Source: Deltaproteobacteria bacterium (GTDB lineage Bacteria > Desulfobacterota > Binatia > DP-6). From it: a stretch of 64,000 nucleotides of DNA. This document shows, piece after piece, positions 18,114 to 26,380 of this stretch. The translations under genes and the position numbers were made by a program. The DNA lies in contig VBKF01000096.1 in the NCBI GenBank assembly GCA_005888095.1, positions 1-64,000 on the forward strand, read 5' to 3'. Numbering within the stretch: position 1 is the stretch's first letter; each line of letters begins with the position of its first letter. Below the pieces are notes generated by a model, which worked only from the letters and a program-made list of their open reading frames with translations, had not been told where the DNA came from and searched no databases.

Positions 18114-18783
18114 CGCGCGACTGATCGTCATGGCGAAGCACCCCATGCCCGGGCGGGTGAAGACTCGCCTCGCGGCCGCGATTGGTGCCGCGGCGGCGGC
18201 CGCGCTGTCGCGGGCCTTCATCCGCGACCTGGCGACGCGCCTCGCCGCCTTGCCGTACGCCGTCACCTGGGCGTACTCGCCTCGCGGCGCGCCCTTCCGC
18301 GCGGTCCTCGGGACGCTGCCTGCCGGCTGGCGGTGTCGCCTCCAGCGGGGGCAAGACCTCGGCGAGCGGATGGCGAATGCGATCCGTGACGAGCTCCGCC
18401 GAGGAGCCGGTCCGGTCCTCGTGATCGGGGCCGACGTGCCCCACGTGCCGGCTGCGGCGCTGGCCGAGGCCGCGGCGGCGCTGACCTCGGGGTGCGACCT
18501 CGTCCTTGGCCCAGCCGCCGACGGAGGATACTACCTGATCGGGGTGAAGGCCCGGCGGCCGGCCCTCTTCGCGGGGATGCCATGGGGCACCGACACGGTC
18601 TTCACTGCAACGCGTCAGCGGGCGAGGCGGCTGGGCATCCGGACGCATGTCCTGGCGCCGATCTTCGACGTCGACGAGCTCGAGGACCTGGACAGGCTCC
18701 GCGCCCTGGTCGCGCGCGGCGAGCTGGATCTCCGGTGCACGGCACGGCTCCTCACCCGCGTGGTGCGGCCGCCGGCCCCTTGA
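18055..18783 (+). CDS. DUF2064 / TIGR04282-type glycosyltransferase-like protein
   Basis: This protein resembles the GT-A-like transferase family often seen beside radical-SAM selenodomain genes (DUF2064). Visible features are the nucleotide-binding RLIVMAKHPMPGRVKTRL, the GADVPHVP loop and the LGPAADGGYYLIG metal/substrate segment. ATG 18055 overlaps cytochrome c, but a start at ATG 18130 would delete the first beta-strand, so the longer form or a non-ATG start between them is needed. Substrate is unknown. Confidence 0.75.
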   Translation: MPRSTRSSRSSSRSVPRAADARLIVMAKHPMPGRVKTRLAAAIGAAAAAALSRAFIRDLATRLAALPYAVTWAYSPRGAPFRAVLGTLPAGWRCRLQRGQDLGERMANAIRDELRRGAGPVLVIGADVPHVPAAALAEAAAALTSGCDLVLGPAADGGYYLIGVKARRPALFAGMPWGTDTVFTATRQRARRLGIRTHVLAPIFDVDELEDLDRLRALVARGELDLRCTARLLTRVVRPPAP

Positions 18784-18861
18784 CAGGCCCTCGGCGGGCG
18801 GCGGAGACTCGCGATCATTCGACGATATCCGCGGGTCACCCGGGTATCGGAGGAAACGGCC

Positions 18862-19392
18862 ATGGACGAATGGATCGAGGAGGACATCGACCTCCTCACC
18901 GAGCGCACGTCCGACAAGGCGAATCGGGTCCTGGATCAGCACATGATCCGCGCGCCCATCCGGTACCTCAACCCTCGGCCGCCGGTCACGCTCCCGCCGA
19001 CGGCGACGGTCGCCGAGATGATCGGTGTCATGCGCGAGCATCGCATCGGCTGCGTGCTGGTCGTGGAGGGGGAACGGCTCGCGGGCATCATCACGGAGCG
19101 TGATCTCCTGCTGAAGCTCGACCAGCCGGACATCAGCCGGCCGATCCGGGACTTCATGACGCCCGACCCCGAGGTGCTGGCGCCCGAGGATCCGATCGTC
19201 TACGCGCTCAACAAGATGAGCGTCGGCGGCTTCCGTCACGTGCCGCTGGTGGACGCCGAGCACCGGCCCGTCGGCATCGTGTCCGTGAAGGACATCGTCG
19301 ACTACATCGTCGACTTCTTCCCCAACGACGTCCTCACGCTGCCGCCGAACGCCGCGCGCGGCGAAACCTGGCACGGCCGCGACGGCGGCTGA
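18862..19392 (+). CDS. Tandem CBS-domain protein
   Basis: A 176-residue soluble protein made of two CBS motifs (about 45-105 and 110-165) that together form a Bateman module binding adenine nucleotides. The motifs show VAEMIGVMREHRIGCVLVV...GIITERDLL and DPIVYALNKMSVGGFRHVPLV...GIVSVKDIV. The first 35 residues are acidic and unassigned. A clear GGAGGAAAC ribosome site precedes the ATG. The partner it regulates cannot be deduced from the neighbours; it is convergent with korB. Confidence 0.85.
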   Translation: MDEWIEEDIDLLTERTSDKANRVLDQHMIRAPIRYLNPRPPVTLPPTATVAEMIGVMREHRIGCVLVVEGERLAGIITERDLLLKLDQPDISRPIRDFMTPDPEVLAPEDPIVYALNKMSVGGFRHVPLVDAEHRPVGIVSVKDIVDYIVDFFPNDVLTLPPNAARGETWHGRDGG

Positions 19393-19417
19393 GCATCCTC
19401 CGGCACCTGCCGAATGG

Positions 19418-19452
19418 GCGGGTCGCCCGCGGGGCCTGAGCCCTCGGCTCAG
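19418..19452. terminator. Paired hairpins between convergent CBS gene and korB
   Basis: Two adjacent hairpins fill the 56-bp gap: GCGGG-TCG-CCCGC near 19418-19430, and CTGAGCC-CTC-GGCTCAG at 19436-19452. The second overlaps the korB stop codon. There is no T-run on either strand, so they may be a Rho-independent-like barrier or simply an RNA 3'-end structure. Confidence 0.35.
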
Positions 19453-20465
19453 CTGACGGTCCAGGTGTCGCCGCGGTTGAAGAGCGCCCCCAGGTCGGGC
19501 GGCGTCTTCGCGCGCGCCGCGGCCACCTGCTGGTTGAGGGCGTCCTCGTAGCAGGGTCGGGCGACGGCGGTGAAGACACCGATCGGCGTCGGGAAGTGCG
19601 GCGGGCCGAGGCGCGCGATCAGGTAGGCGAGGGCCGGGTTCGTCTCGTCGTGCACGAGGAGGTCCGCTTCGCCGACCCCGTTCCCGAGCCGGACCACCTC
19701 GGGCTGGAAGTTCCGCAGGCGAATGCCCCGGTCGCGGTCCCTGCCGAAGACGAGCGGCTTGCCGTGCTCGAGCACGAGCGTGTGGTCGGCCTTCGTCGCC
19801 TTCTCGGTCACGTCGGCGAACGCGCCGTCGTTGAACACGTTGCAGTTCTGGAGGATCTCCACGAACGACGCGCCCTTGTGCTCGTGGGCGCGGCGCACGA
19901 TCTCCTGCAGGTGCCGCGTCTCGACGTCGACGCTGCGCGCGACGAAGCTCGCCTCGGCGCCGAGGGCGAGGGCGATCGGGTCGAAGGGGTGGTCGATGGA
20001 GCCCACGGGCGTCGACTTGGTCACCTTCCCGACCTCCGACGTGGGCGAGTACTGCCCCTTGGTGAGGCCGTAGATCTTGTTGTTGAAGAGCAGGATGTTC
20101 ACGTCGAGGTTCCGGCGCAGGATGTGGATCAGGTGGTTGCCGCCGATCGACAGCGCATCGCCGTCGCCGGTGACGACCCAGACCGAGAGGTCGGGGCGTG
20201 ACGTCTTGAGGCCCGTCGCGATTGCCGGGGCCCGGCCGTGGATCGAGTGAAAGCCGTAGGTGTTGACGTAGTAGGGGAACCGGCTCGAGCAGCCGATCCC
20301 GGAGATGAAGACGAATCGCTCGCGCGGCACCCCGAGCTCGGGCAACACCTTCTGCACCTGGGACAGGATGGCGTAGTCGCCGCAGCCGGGGCACCAGCGG
20401 ACGTCCTGATCGGAGACGAAGTCCTTCTTGCCGAGCTTGGGTTCGCCCGCGCCGGGCGCGCTCAT
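19449..20465 (-). CDS. korB: 2-oxoacid:ferredoxin oxidoreductase, beta subunit
   Basis: This is the thiamine-diphosphate subunit of a two-subunit 2-oxoacid (probably 2-oxoglutarate):ferredoxin oxidoreductase. Residues near the start show VRWCPGCGDYAIL, whose Cys pair helps bind the [4Fe-4S] cluster. The TPP motif is GDGDALSIGGNHLIH...LLFNNKIYGLTKGQYSPTS. The 338-residue length fits. Its ATG overlaps the korA stop as ATGA. A ferredoxin partner is needed; none is adjacent, but one lies at 1.4 kb. Substrate assignment to 2-oxoglutarate is by family resemblance. Confidence 0.92.
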   Translation of the reverse strand: MSAPGAGEPKLGKKDFVSDQDVRWCPGCGDYAILSQVQKVLPELGVPRERFVFISGIGCSSRFPYYVNTYGFHSIHGRAPAIATGLKTSRPDLSVWVVTGDGDALSIGGNHLIHILRRNLDVNILLFNNKIYGLTKGQYSPTSEVGKVTKSTPVGSIDHPFDPIALALGAEASFVARSVDVETRHLQEIVRRAHEHKGASFVEILQNCNVFNDGAFADVTEKATKADHTLVLEHGKPLVFGRDRDRGIRLRNFQPEVVRLGNGVGEADLLVHDETNPALAYLIARLGPPHFPTPIGVFTAVARPCYEDALNQQVAAARAKTPPDLGALFNRGDTWTVS

Positions 20466-22333
20466 GACCGCACCTCCTCGCCGTTGAGCAGCTTGAGACA
20501 GCGGCCGGCGATCTCGGTCACCTTGAAGGGCCGGCCCTGTACCTTGTTGAAGCCGATGGCGTCGACCAGGTACTCGGTGCGCAGGAGGCGGACGAGCTGG
20601 CCGAGGTTGATCTCCGGGACCAGGACCCGGCGGTAGCGTTCGAGGATGCCTTCGAGGTCGGCGGGGAACGGGTTCAGGTGGCGGAGATGCACGTGCGCCA
20701 CGCGGTGGCCGGCCGATTGCAGCTGCCCGACGGCCTGCCGGATCGAGCCGAAGGTGCTCCCCCAGCCGACCAGCAGGAGTTCGCCGTCGGGCGGCCCGAA
20801 CACCTCGGTCGGCGGGATCTCGCGAACGATGCCCGCGACCTTGCGGGCCCTGACGCGCATCATCTGCTCGTGGTTCGTGGGCGCATAGCTGACGTTGCCG
20901 GTCAGATACTCCTTCTCGAGACCGCCGATGCGGTGCTCGAGGCCCGGCGTCCCGGGGACGACCCAGGGACGCGACAGCGTCTCCTCGTCGCGAAGGTAGG
21001 GAAAGAAGCCGCTCGGATCCTTGCGGAACGCGACCGGCACCTCGGGAAGGGTGTCCGGATCGGGGATCGGCCACGGCTCCGCGCCGTTGGCGAGGAACCC
21101 GTCGGTCAGCAGGATCACGGGCGTCATGTACTTGACCGCGATGCGCACCGCCTCGTAGGCCATCGTGAAGCAGTCTGCGGGGGTGGCAGCGGCCAGAATC
21201 GGCACCGGCGACTCGCCGTGGCGCCCGTACATCGCCATCAGGAGGTCGGCTTGCTCGGTCTTCGTCGGCATCCCGGTCGACGGGCCGGCACGCTGGATGT
21301 CGGTGATCACGAGCGGGAGCTCGACGGCGAGCGCCAGCCCGATCGTCTCGGCCTTCAGGTTCATGCCGGGCCCGCTCGTGGTCGTGATGGCGATCGCGCC
21401 CCCGAAGGCCGCGCCGAGGGCGGCTCCGACGCCGGCGATCTCGTCCTCGGCCTGGAAGGTATAGACGCCGTACTGCTTCAGGCCCGAGAGCTCGTGGAGC
21501 ACGTCGCTCGCGGGGGTGATGGGATAGCTGCCGAGGAAGAGCGGCCGCCCGGCCTTCTGCGCGGCCGCCACGAAGCCGAGGGCGGTGGCGGCGTTCCCGG
21601 TGATGTTGCGGTAGCGCCCGGGGGCGATGACGGCGGGTTTGACGGCGTAGGAGACCGCGAACAGCTCGGCATTCTCCGAGAAGTGAACACCCGCGCGCAG
21701 GGCCCGGATGTTGGCGTCGACGAGCTCGGGGGTCTTCCGGAACTTCTCGCGGATCCACTGCTCGGTCGGCTCGATCGGGCGATGGTACAGCCACGAGGTC
21801 ATGCCGAGACAGAAGAAGTTGCGGCAACGAAAGACGGCGCGTGCGGAGAGTCCCAGGTCCTTCAGGGCCGCCGCGGTCAGCTTCGTCACGTCCACCTGGA
21901 AGAGCTGGTAGCGAGCTGCCAGGGAACCGTCCTCGAGGGGACTGCGCTCGTAGTCTGCCTTCTTCAGGTTCTGCTCGTGGAAGCTCTCCTTATCGACGAT
22001 CAGGATGCCGCCTGGCTTCAGGTCCTCGAGGTTCGTCTTGAGGGCGGCCGGGTTCATGGCGACCAGCACGTCGAGGTCGTCGCCGGGGGTGAAGACCGGA
22101 AGCGAGGAGAAGTTCAGCTGGAATGCGCTGACGCCCGCCAACGTGCCGGCGGGGGCGCGGATCTCGGCGGGGAAATCGGGCAGCGTCGCGAGGTCGTTGC
22201 CGGCGAGCGCGGACTCGGTCGTGAACTGCGTGCCGGTGACTTGCATGCCGTCGCCCGAGTCACCCGCAAAGCGGATGACGATCGCGTCGCGCTCCTCGAT
22301 CGACTTGGCACCCGTGGCTACCCCGTCCGGCAT
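20462..22333 (-). CDS. korA: 2-oxoacid:ferredoxin oxidoreductase, gamma-alpha fusion subunit
   Basis: The 623-residue subunit fuses an N-terminal gamma domain (about 15-200, IRFAGDSGDGMQVTG) to an alpha domain (about 235-623) with the YPITPAS motif, TTTSGPGMNLKAE and DIQRAGPSTGMPTKTEQADL. This architecture is that of two-subunit KorAB enzymes of actinobacteria and reductive-TCA organisms. It oxidatively decarboxylates, or reductively makes, 2-oxoglutarate with ferredoxin. A GAGGAGG ribosome site precedes the ATG. An inverted repeat 44 bp upstream may be an operator. Confidence 0.93.
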   Translation of the reverse strand: MPDGVATGAKSIEERDAIVIRFAGDSGDGMQVTGTQFTTESALAGNDLATLPDFPAEIRAPAGTLAGVSAFQLNFSSLPVFTPGDDLDVLVAMNPAALKTNLEDLKPGGILIVDKESFHEQNLKKADYERSPLEDGSLAARYQLFQVDVTKLTAAALKDLGLSARAVFRCRNFFCLGMTSWLYHRPIEPTEQWIREKFRKTPELVDANIRALRAGVHFSENAELFAVSYAVKPAVIAPGRYRNITGNAATALGFVAAAQKAGRPLFLGSYPITPASDVLHELSGLKQYGVYTFQAEDEIAGVGAALGAAFGGAIAITTTSGPGMNLKAETIGLALAVELPLVITDIQRAGPSTGMPTKTEQADLLMAMYGRHGESPVPILAAATPADCFTMAYEAVRIAVKYMTPVILLTDGFLANGAEPWPIPDPDTLPEVPVAFRKDPSGFFPYLRDEETLSRPWVVPGTPGLEHRIGGLEKEYLTGNVSYAPTNHEQMMRVRARKVAGIVREIPPTEVFGPPDGELLLVGWGSTFGSIRQAVGQLQSAGHRVAHVHLRHLNPFPADLEGILERYRRVLVPEINLGQLVRLLRTEYLVDAIGFNKVQGRPFKVTEIAGRCLKLLNGEEVRS

Positions 22334-22376
22334 CTCGGTAGGCCTCCTCGCCCGCCCTGGGCATTGAATTTACTTA

Positions 22377-22406
22377 GGGTTTTCGGTGAGTTGCGCTCGA
22401 AAACCC
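22377..22406. promoter_or_regulatory. Inverted repeat upstream of korAB, candidate operator
   Basis: GGGTTTTCG (22377-22385) and CGAAAACCC (22398-22406) form a perfect 9-bp inverted repeat with a 12-bp spacer. It lies in the only non-coding gap (22334-22470) upstream of korA. The AT-rich arms stand out in this GC-rich DNA. It could be a repressor or activator site, or a hairpin in the leader; it also lies downstream of the TPR gene. Confidence 0.45.
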
Positions 22407-22470
22407 GAACGCCAAGCGAAGATAGCGTGCGCCCTGACCGTTTGCAATTAGGGAAGACCCCGCGGCGCGC

Positions 22471-23922
22471 TCAGCCGACTCGCCGCACGACCTCGGCCTG
22501 CGGTTTCCCCTTCTTGGCGTTGTGTCCGACGACGAAGGTGACGCGCGTACCCGGCCCGATCCCGTCGGCGCCCTCCTCGCACTGCGTGACGTGAAAGAAG
22601 ATCGACTCGCCGTCCCCATAGCGAAGGAAGCCGAAGCCCTTTTCCGGGAAGAACCGATCGACGATGGCGGGCAAACGCTCGCCGCCCGGGGCCTCGACGG
22701 CCGCGTGTGCGAGCGCGGCGAGGGCCGGAGGAAGGGGCGGGTCGGGCGGCGACGGCGGGCGCTCGCTGCCGGGTGCGGCGGCCAGCGCCGCGGCGCGTGC
22801 CGCGATCTCGGCATCGGCCGGGGCGAGCCGGGCGAGCTGCTCGAGGTAGCGACGCGCGTCCGCTGCCCGCCCGAGCTGCTCGCAGAGCTCCGCCGCGAGC
22901 CGGAGCCCCTCGGCGAAGCCGCCCTCGCGCCGGCATGCGAGCGCCCGCTCGACGTGGCGGAGCGCTGCCGCCCGGCGTCCCACCGCGAGCTCGACGCGCG
23001 CCAGCTCCACCCGCACGAGCGGCTCGGCGGCCGGTACCTGCCGGAGCGCCTCGACCAGCGCCGCCACGGCCGCGGGCAGGTCGCCGGTCACCCGAGCGTG
23101 GAAACGCCCCAGGGCCAGGTAGGCGAACGAGCCGCGCGGCAATGCGGCAGCCTCGCGATACGCGGCCTCCGCAGCCGCCGTGTCGCCGGCGAGCTCGTGG
23201 ACCCGCCCGAGCCGCTCGCAGAGATAGCTCGAGGCGGGGTCGAGGGCACGGGCGGCCTGGAACGCAGCGGCCGCCGCGGCGAGGTCGCTGCGTCTCAGGT
23301 TCAGCTCGCCGCGGTTGGCGAGCACGTGCTCCGGCCGGATGGCGGGCGGGTCGCTGCCGTGATCGAGTGCGCAGCAGGTATCGAGCGCCTCGGCCGCGGC
23401 ATCGAACTCGCCCAGGTCGCGCAGCGCGCGCGAGAGGTGAAACAGCACCTGCACCTGGACGCCGCGGCCGCGCTGGCGCTGCTCGGTCGGCGCCTTGTCC
23501 CAGATCTCACGCGCGCGGCTGAGAGCGTCGACCGTCTCCCGCGGACGGTGCAGCTTCTCGAGGCAGTAGCCGCGGCGGAAGAGGCACAGGTGATAGGTCG
23601 GGAAGGACGCGAGGGCGCGGTCGTACCAGCGGAGCGCCTTGGTCCACTTCTTCTTGCGCTGGAAGTACCAGCCGATCGCGCAGTGAAAGACGGCGGCGCG
23701 GCGCGGGGCGAGCTCGGCGCACCGGAGCAGGTACCGCTCGACCTTCTCCTCGTTCCCGAGCATGCCGAACGCGCGGCCGATCTCGAAGAGGAGCTCGGTG
23801 GAGTTCCACGTCTCTTCCTCGGGCGTATCGTCGAGTGCCCCGTAGCGCGCGACGATGGCGTGATGGGCTCCCCGGTTGGCGAGCGATCGGACGTCGGCGA
23901 GGATGGATGCGAGGTCGCCCAT
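22471..23922 (-). CDS. TPR-repeat protein with C-terminal cold-shock domain
   Basis: The 483 residues are mostly helical tetratricopeptide-like repeats (about 40-400), for example KALRWYDRALASFPTYHLCL and AAFQAARALDPASSYLCERLG. They are followed by a Pro-rich linker (PPSPPDPPLPP) and a C-terminal cold-shock-like fold (about 415-482) with the RNP1-type KGFGFLRYGD and RNP2-type SIFFHVTQC. TPRs usually mediate protein contacts and cold-shock domains bind single-stranded nucleic acid, so an RNA-linked scaffold is likely. The combination is unusual. No signal peptide is visible, so it is probably cytoplasmic. No clear ribosome site. Confidence 0.8.
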   Translation of the reverse strand: MGDLASILADVRSLANRGAHHAIVARYGALDDTPEEETWNSTELLFEIGRAFGMLGNEEKVERYLLRCAELAPRRAAVFHCAIGWYFQRKKKWTKALRWYDRALASFPTYHLCLFRRGYCLEKLHRPRETVDALSRAREIWDKAPTEQRQRGRGVQVQVLFHLSRALRDLGEFDAAAEALDTCCALDHGSDPPAIRPEHVLANRGELNLRRSDLAAAAAAFQAARALDPASSYLCERLGRVHELAGDTAAAEAAYREAAALPRGSFAYLALGRFHARVTGDLPAAVAALVEALRQVPAAEPLVRVELARVELAVGRRAAALRHVERALACRREGGFAEGLRLAAELCEQLGRAADARRYLEQLARLAPADAEIAARAAALAAAPGSERPPSPPDPPLPPALAALAHAAVEAPGGERLPAIVDRFFPEKGFGFLRYGDGESIFFHVTQCEEGADGIGPGTRVTFVVGHNAKKGKPQAEVVRRVG

Positions 23923-23945
23923 GGATCAACCAGGAGGCATGTCGC

Positions 23946-24590
23946 TCACCACGAGATGAGCGGGCGGGGGAGGGGCGGAGGTACTCCCCGCACCCGCACC
24001 CGGCGGTCTTCCACCTCGAGTCGGCCTTCGGCGAAGAACTGGATCGCCGTCGGATAGATCTCGTGCTCCACGGCGAGGATGCGGTCGCGGACCTCGGCCT
24101 CGGTGTCGTCCGGTCCGATGGGGATGGCTCCCTGGAGGATGATGGGTCCGTGATCGGCTTGCTCGTCGACGAAATGGACGGTGGCGCCCGCGATCTTGAC
24201 CCCGTACGCCCGGGCGGCGGCCTGCGCCTGGAGGCCCCTGAAGGCCGGAAGGAGGGCCGGATGGATGTTCATGATGCGCAGCGGAAACGCCTCGATGAGC
24301 GTGCGCGTGATCAGGCGATCGAAGCCCGCGAGCAGCACCAGCTCGACCTCCGCCTCGCGGAGCGCGGTGAGGATTGCCCGCTCGAACTCCTCGCGCCCCG
24401 CAAAGCGGCGGTGATCGATCACCCGCGTCGGCACGCCGGCCCGTTCCGCACGGCCGAGCCCCGGGACGCCCGGGCGGTTCGAGATGACCACGCGAAGCGT
24501 GCAGGCGAGTCGGCCGACCGCAATGCGGTCGAGGATGGCCTGCAGATTCGTGCCCGCCCCGGAGATCAAGACGCCGGCCGCGACCACCAT
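23946..24590 (-). CDS. purN: Phosphoribosylglycinamide formyltransferase
   Basis: PurN transfers a formyl group from 10-formyl-THF to GAR, step three of purine synthesis. The 214 residues show VLISGAGTNLQAIL, the catalytic triad Asn108, His110 and Asp146 in NIHPALLPAFRG and VDEQADHGPII, and a normal length. It lies apart from the main pur operon (40-47 kb) with comF and the TPR gene on the same strand. Confidence 0.95.
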   Translation of the reverse strand: MVVAAGVLISGAGTNLQAILDRIAVGRLACTLRVVISNRPGVPGLGRAERAGVPTRVIDHRRFAGREEFERAILTALREAEVELVLLAGFDRLITRTLIEAFPLRIMNIHPALLPAFRGLQAQAAARAYGVKIAGATVHFVDEQADHGPIILQGAIPIGPDDTEAEVRDRILAVEHEIYPTAIQFFAEGRLEVEDRRVRVRGVPPPLPRPLISW

Positions 24591-24641
24591 GTCCCTTTAC
24601 CGCCGCCCGCCCAAGCCCTCAAGGCCCCGTCGGCCGCTGGC

Positions 24642-25385
24642 TCACGGTGCGCGGCCGACCGTGTAGACGTCGACGCGGACGACCCCCGCCGCCAGCAGCG
24701 CCCGAGCGCAGGCATCGGCCGTAGCCCCCGTGGTGAGCACGTCGTCGACGAGCACGACCCGCCGTCCTGCGACGGTGCCCGGCGCGCGCACCCGAAAGGC
24801 CTCGCGAAGGTTGTGCCGCCGCGCGGCCGCGTCGAGTCCCGGCTGCGCGCGTGTGGCCCGGCGGCGGACCAGGACGCGAGGCGCGATCGGCAGGTCCAAG
24901 CGGCGGCCGAGGGCACGAGCGAGCAGGAGCGCCTGGTTGAAGCCTCGTACCCGCAGGCGCGCGGGATGCAGTGGCACCGGCACGAGCACCGCGTCGGCGG
25001 CGAACGGGTAGCGCTCGGCGAGCAGCGCGCCCAGCGCATCGGCGAGGTTCCGTCGGCGGCGGTACTTGAGGCCCTGGACGGCAGCCGCCAGCGGGCCGCC
25101 CGCCACGTACCAGCCCGCTGCGCGGGCGCTCATGAAGGCCGGCGGCCGGCCGCGACACGCCGCGCATGGCGACTCGTTCCCCACCGGCGCACCGCAGCGC
25201 TCGCAGAGCGCACCCTCGGCGCGCGCGACGGCGGCGACGCACCGCGGGCAGAGACAGGTGGGGTGGCCGAGCGCGAGTGCCGCACCGCACGCTTCGCAGG
25301 CGGCAGGGAAGACGACGTCGAGGCAGACCCGGAGCCAGCGACCCAGCACGGGAGTGCTGCTGACTCGGACGCGCAGCCGATGCAA
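24642..25385 (-). CDS. comF: ComF family phosphoribosyltransferase-like protein
   Basis: ComF-family proteins combine an N-terminal zinc-finger region with a type I phosphoribosyltransferase fold and are linked to DNA uptake. Here four Cys pairs appear (CEACG, CPRC, CERCG, CAAC). They are followed by the conserved LKYRRRRNLADALG, VPVPLHPARLRVRGFNQALLLA and the PRPP loop VVLVDDVLTTGAT. Start is TTG 25385; no ATG is available in frame. It is divergent from yqeY. Competence function is not certain in this lineage. Confidence 0.88.
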   Translation of the reverse strand: MHRLRVRVSSTPVLGRWLRVCLDVVFPAACEACGAALALGHPTCLCPRCVAAVARAEGALCERCGAPVGNESPCAACRGRPPAFMSARAAGWYVAGGPLAAAVQGLKYRRRRNLADALGALLAERYPFAADAVLVPVPLHPARLRVRGFNQALLLARALGRRLDLPIAPRVLVRRRATRAQPGLDAAARRHNLREAFRVRAPGTVAGRRVVLVDDVLTTGATADACARALLAAGVVRVDVYTVGRAP

Positions 25386-25433
25386 GGATCGCTTTACAAT
25401 GTCCTGGGATCTCCCTTAGGCTAAGAAGAGGTG

Positions 25434-25880
25434 ATGGGGCTCACGGAGGGGCAGCTGGCGGAGGATCTCACCCGGGCCATGAAGGCGCGGGACATGCCGC
25501 GGGTCTACGTGCTGCGGGGGCTCCTGACGGCCGCGAAGAACCTCAAGGTGGAGCGGCGCGGCGCCGAGCTCGCCGAGGGGGACCTCGTGCAACTCGTCCG
25601 TCGGGAGATCCGCAAGCGCGAGGAGGCGGAGGAGTTCGCGGCCCGCGGCGGGCGCGGCGAGCTGGTGGCCCAGAACCGGAGCGAGCGCGCCATCCTCGAG
25701 GCGTATGCGCCCCCGCCGCTCGATGCCGCCGCGCTCGAGCGCGCGATCCGCGAGATCGCGGCCGCCGAAGGAGCCGGCTCCATCGGCGCCATCATGGCGG
25801 CGCTGCGCACGCGCCATCCCGGCCGGTTCGACGGCCGCCAGGCGAGCGAGCTGGCGCGCCGCATCCTCGCCGAAGCGTAG
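25434..25880 (+). CDS. GatB/YqeY domain protein
   Basis: A 148-residue YqeY-family protein, related to the tRNA-binding tail domain of GatB; its cellular role is not settled. It shows MKARDMPRVYVLRGLLTAAKN and QNRSERAILEAYAPPPL, both typical. GAAGAGG precedes the tandem GTG (25431) and ATG (25434); I use the ATG. A TTTACA (25393) and TAGGCT (25417) pair may be its promoter. greA follows after 5 bp. Confidence 0.9.
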   Translation: MGLTEGQLAEDLTRAMKARDMPRVYVLRGLLTAAKNLKVERRGAELAEGDLVQLVRREIRKREEAEEFAARGGRGELVAQNRSERAILEAYAPPPLDAAALERAIREIAAAEGAGSIGAIMAALRTRHPGRFDGRQASELARRILAEA

Positions 25881-25885
25881 TCGCG

Positions 25886-26380
25886 ATGGAACTACCCGTT
25901 CTCGCTCGGCTCAAGAAGGAGCTGGCGGAGCTGAAGCACGAGCTCACCTTCCGGTTGCCGAAGGAGCTCGAGGCGGCGCGCGCGCACGGTGATCTGTCCG
26001 AGAACGCCGAGTACGAGGCGGCCAAGGCCCGTCAGGACTTCGTGCGCTCCCGCATCGCCCAGCTCGAGGGACGCATCCGCGAGCTCTCGATGTACAACAT
26101 CGCCTCGATCCCACACGACGTCGTGGCCTACGGCAGCCGCGTGACTGTCGAGGACGTCGAGGCCGGGGAGTCGACCGCCTACGAGATCGTGTTTCCCGAG
26201 GAGGTCGACGCCGCGAAGGGTCAGATCTCGCTCTCCTCGCCGCTCGGCCGGGCCCTCATGAACAAGGCGGTGGGCGACGAGGTCGAGGTGCAGACCCCGC
26301 GCGGCAAGCGCAGCTACCAGATCGTCGAACTCGTCACGTTCCACGACCTGCAGGGCGAGCGCGGCTCGGGCGGCCGCTAG
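25886..26380 (+). CDS. greA: Transcription elongation factor GreA
   Basis: GreA stimulates cleavage of backtracked RNA in RNA polymerase. The 164 residues have an N-terminal antiparallel coiled coil with the acidic tip GDLSENAEYEAAK that reaches the active site, and a C-terminal FKBP-like domain (GSRVTVEDVEAGESTAYEIV, SLSSPLGRALMNKAVGDEVEV). Downstream it is convergent with the GalT-like gene, overlapping by four bases. Confidence 0.95.
   Translation: MELPVLARLKKELAELKHELTFRLPKELEAARAHGDLSENAEYEAAKARQDFVRSRIAQLEGRIRELSMYNIASIPHDVVAYGSRVTVEDVEAGESTAYEIVFPEEVDAAKGQISLSSPLGRALMNKAVGDEVEVQTPRGKRSYQIVELVTFHDLQGERGSGGR

Noticed and set aside
17269-20394. 1041-codon minus-strand open frame
   Set aside because: It lies antisense to glutaredoxin, cytochrome c, DUF2064 and CBS genes and out of frame with korB and mazG. 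Long shadow frames are expected at this GC content.
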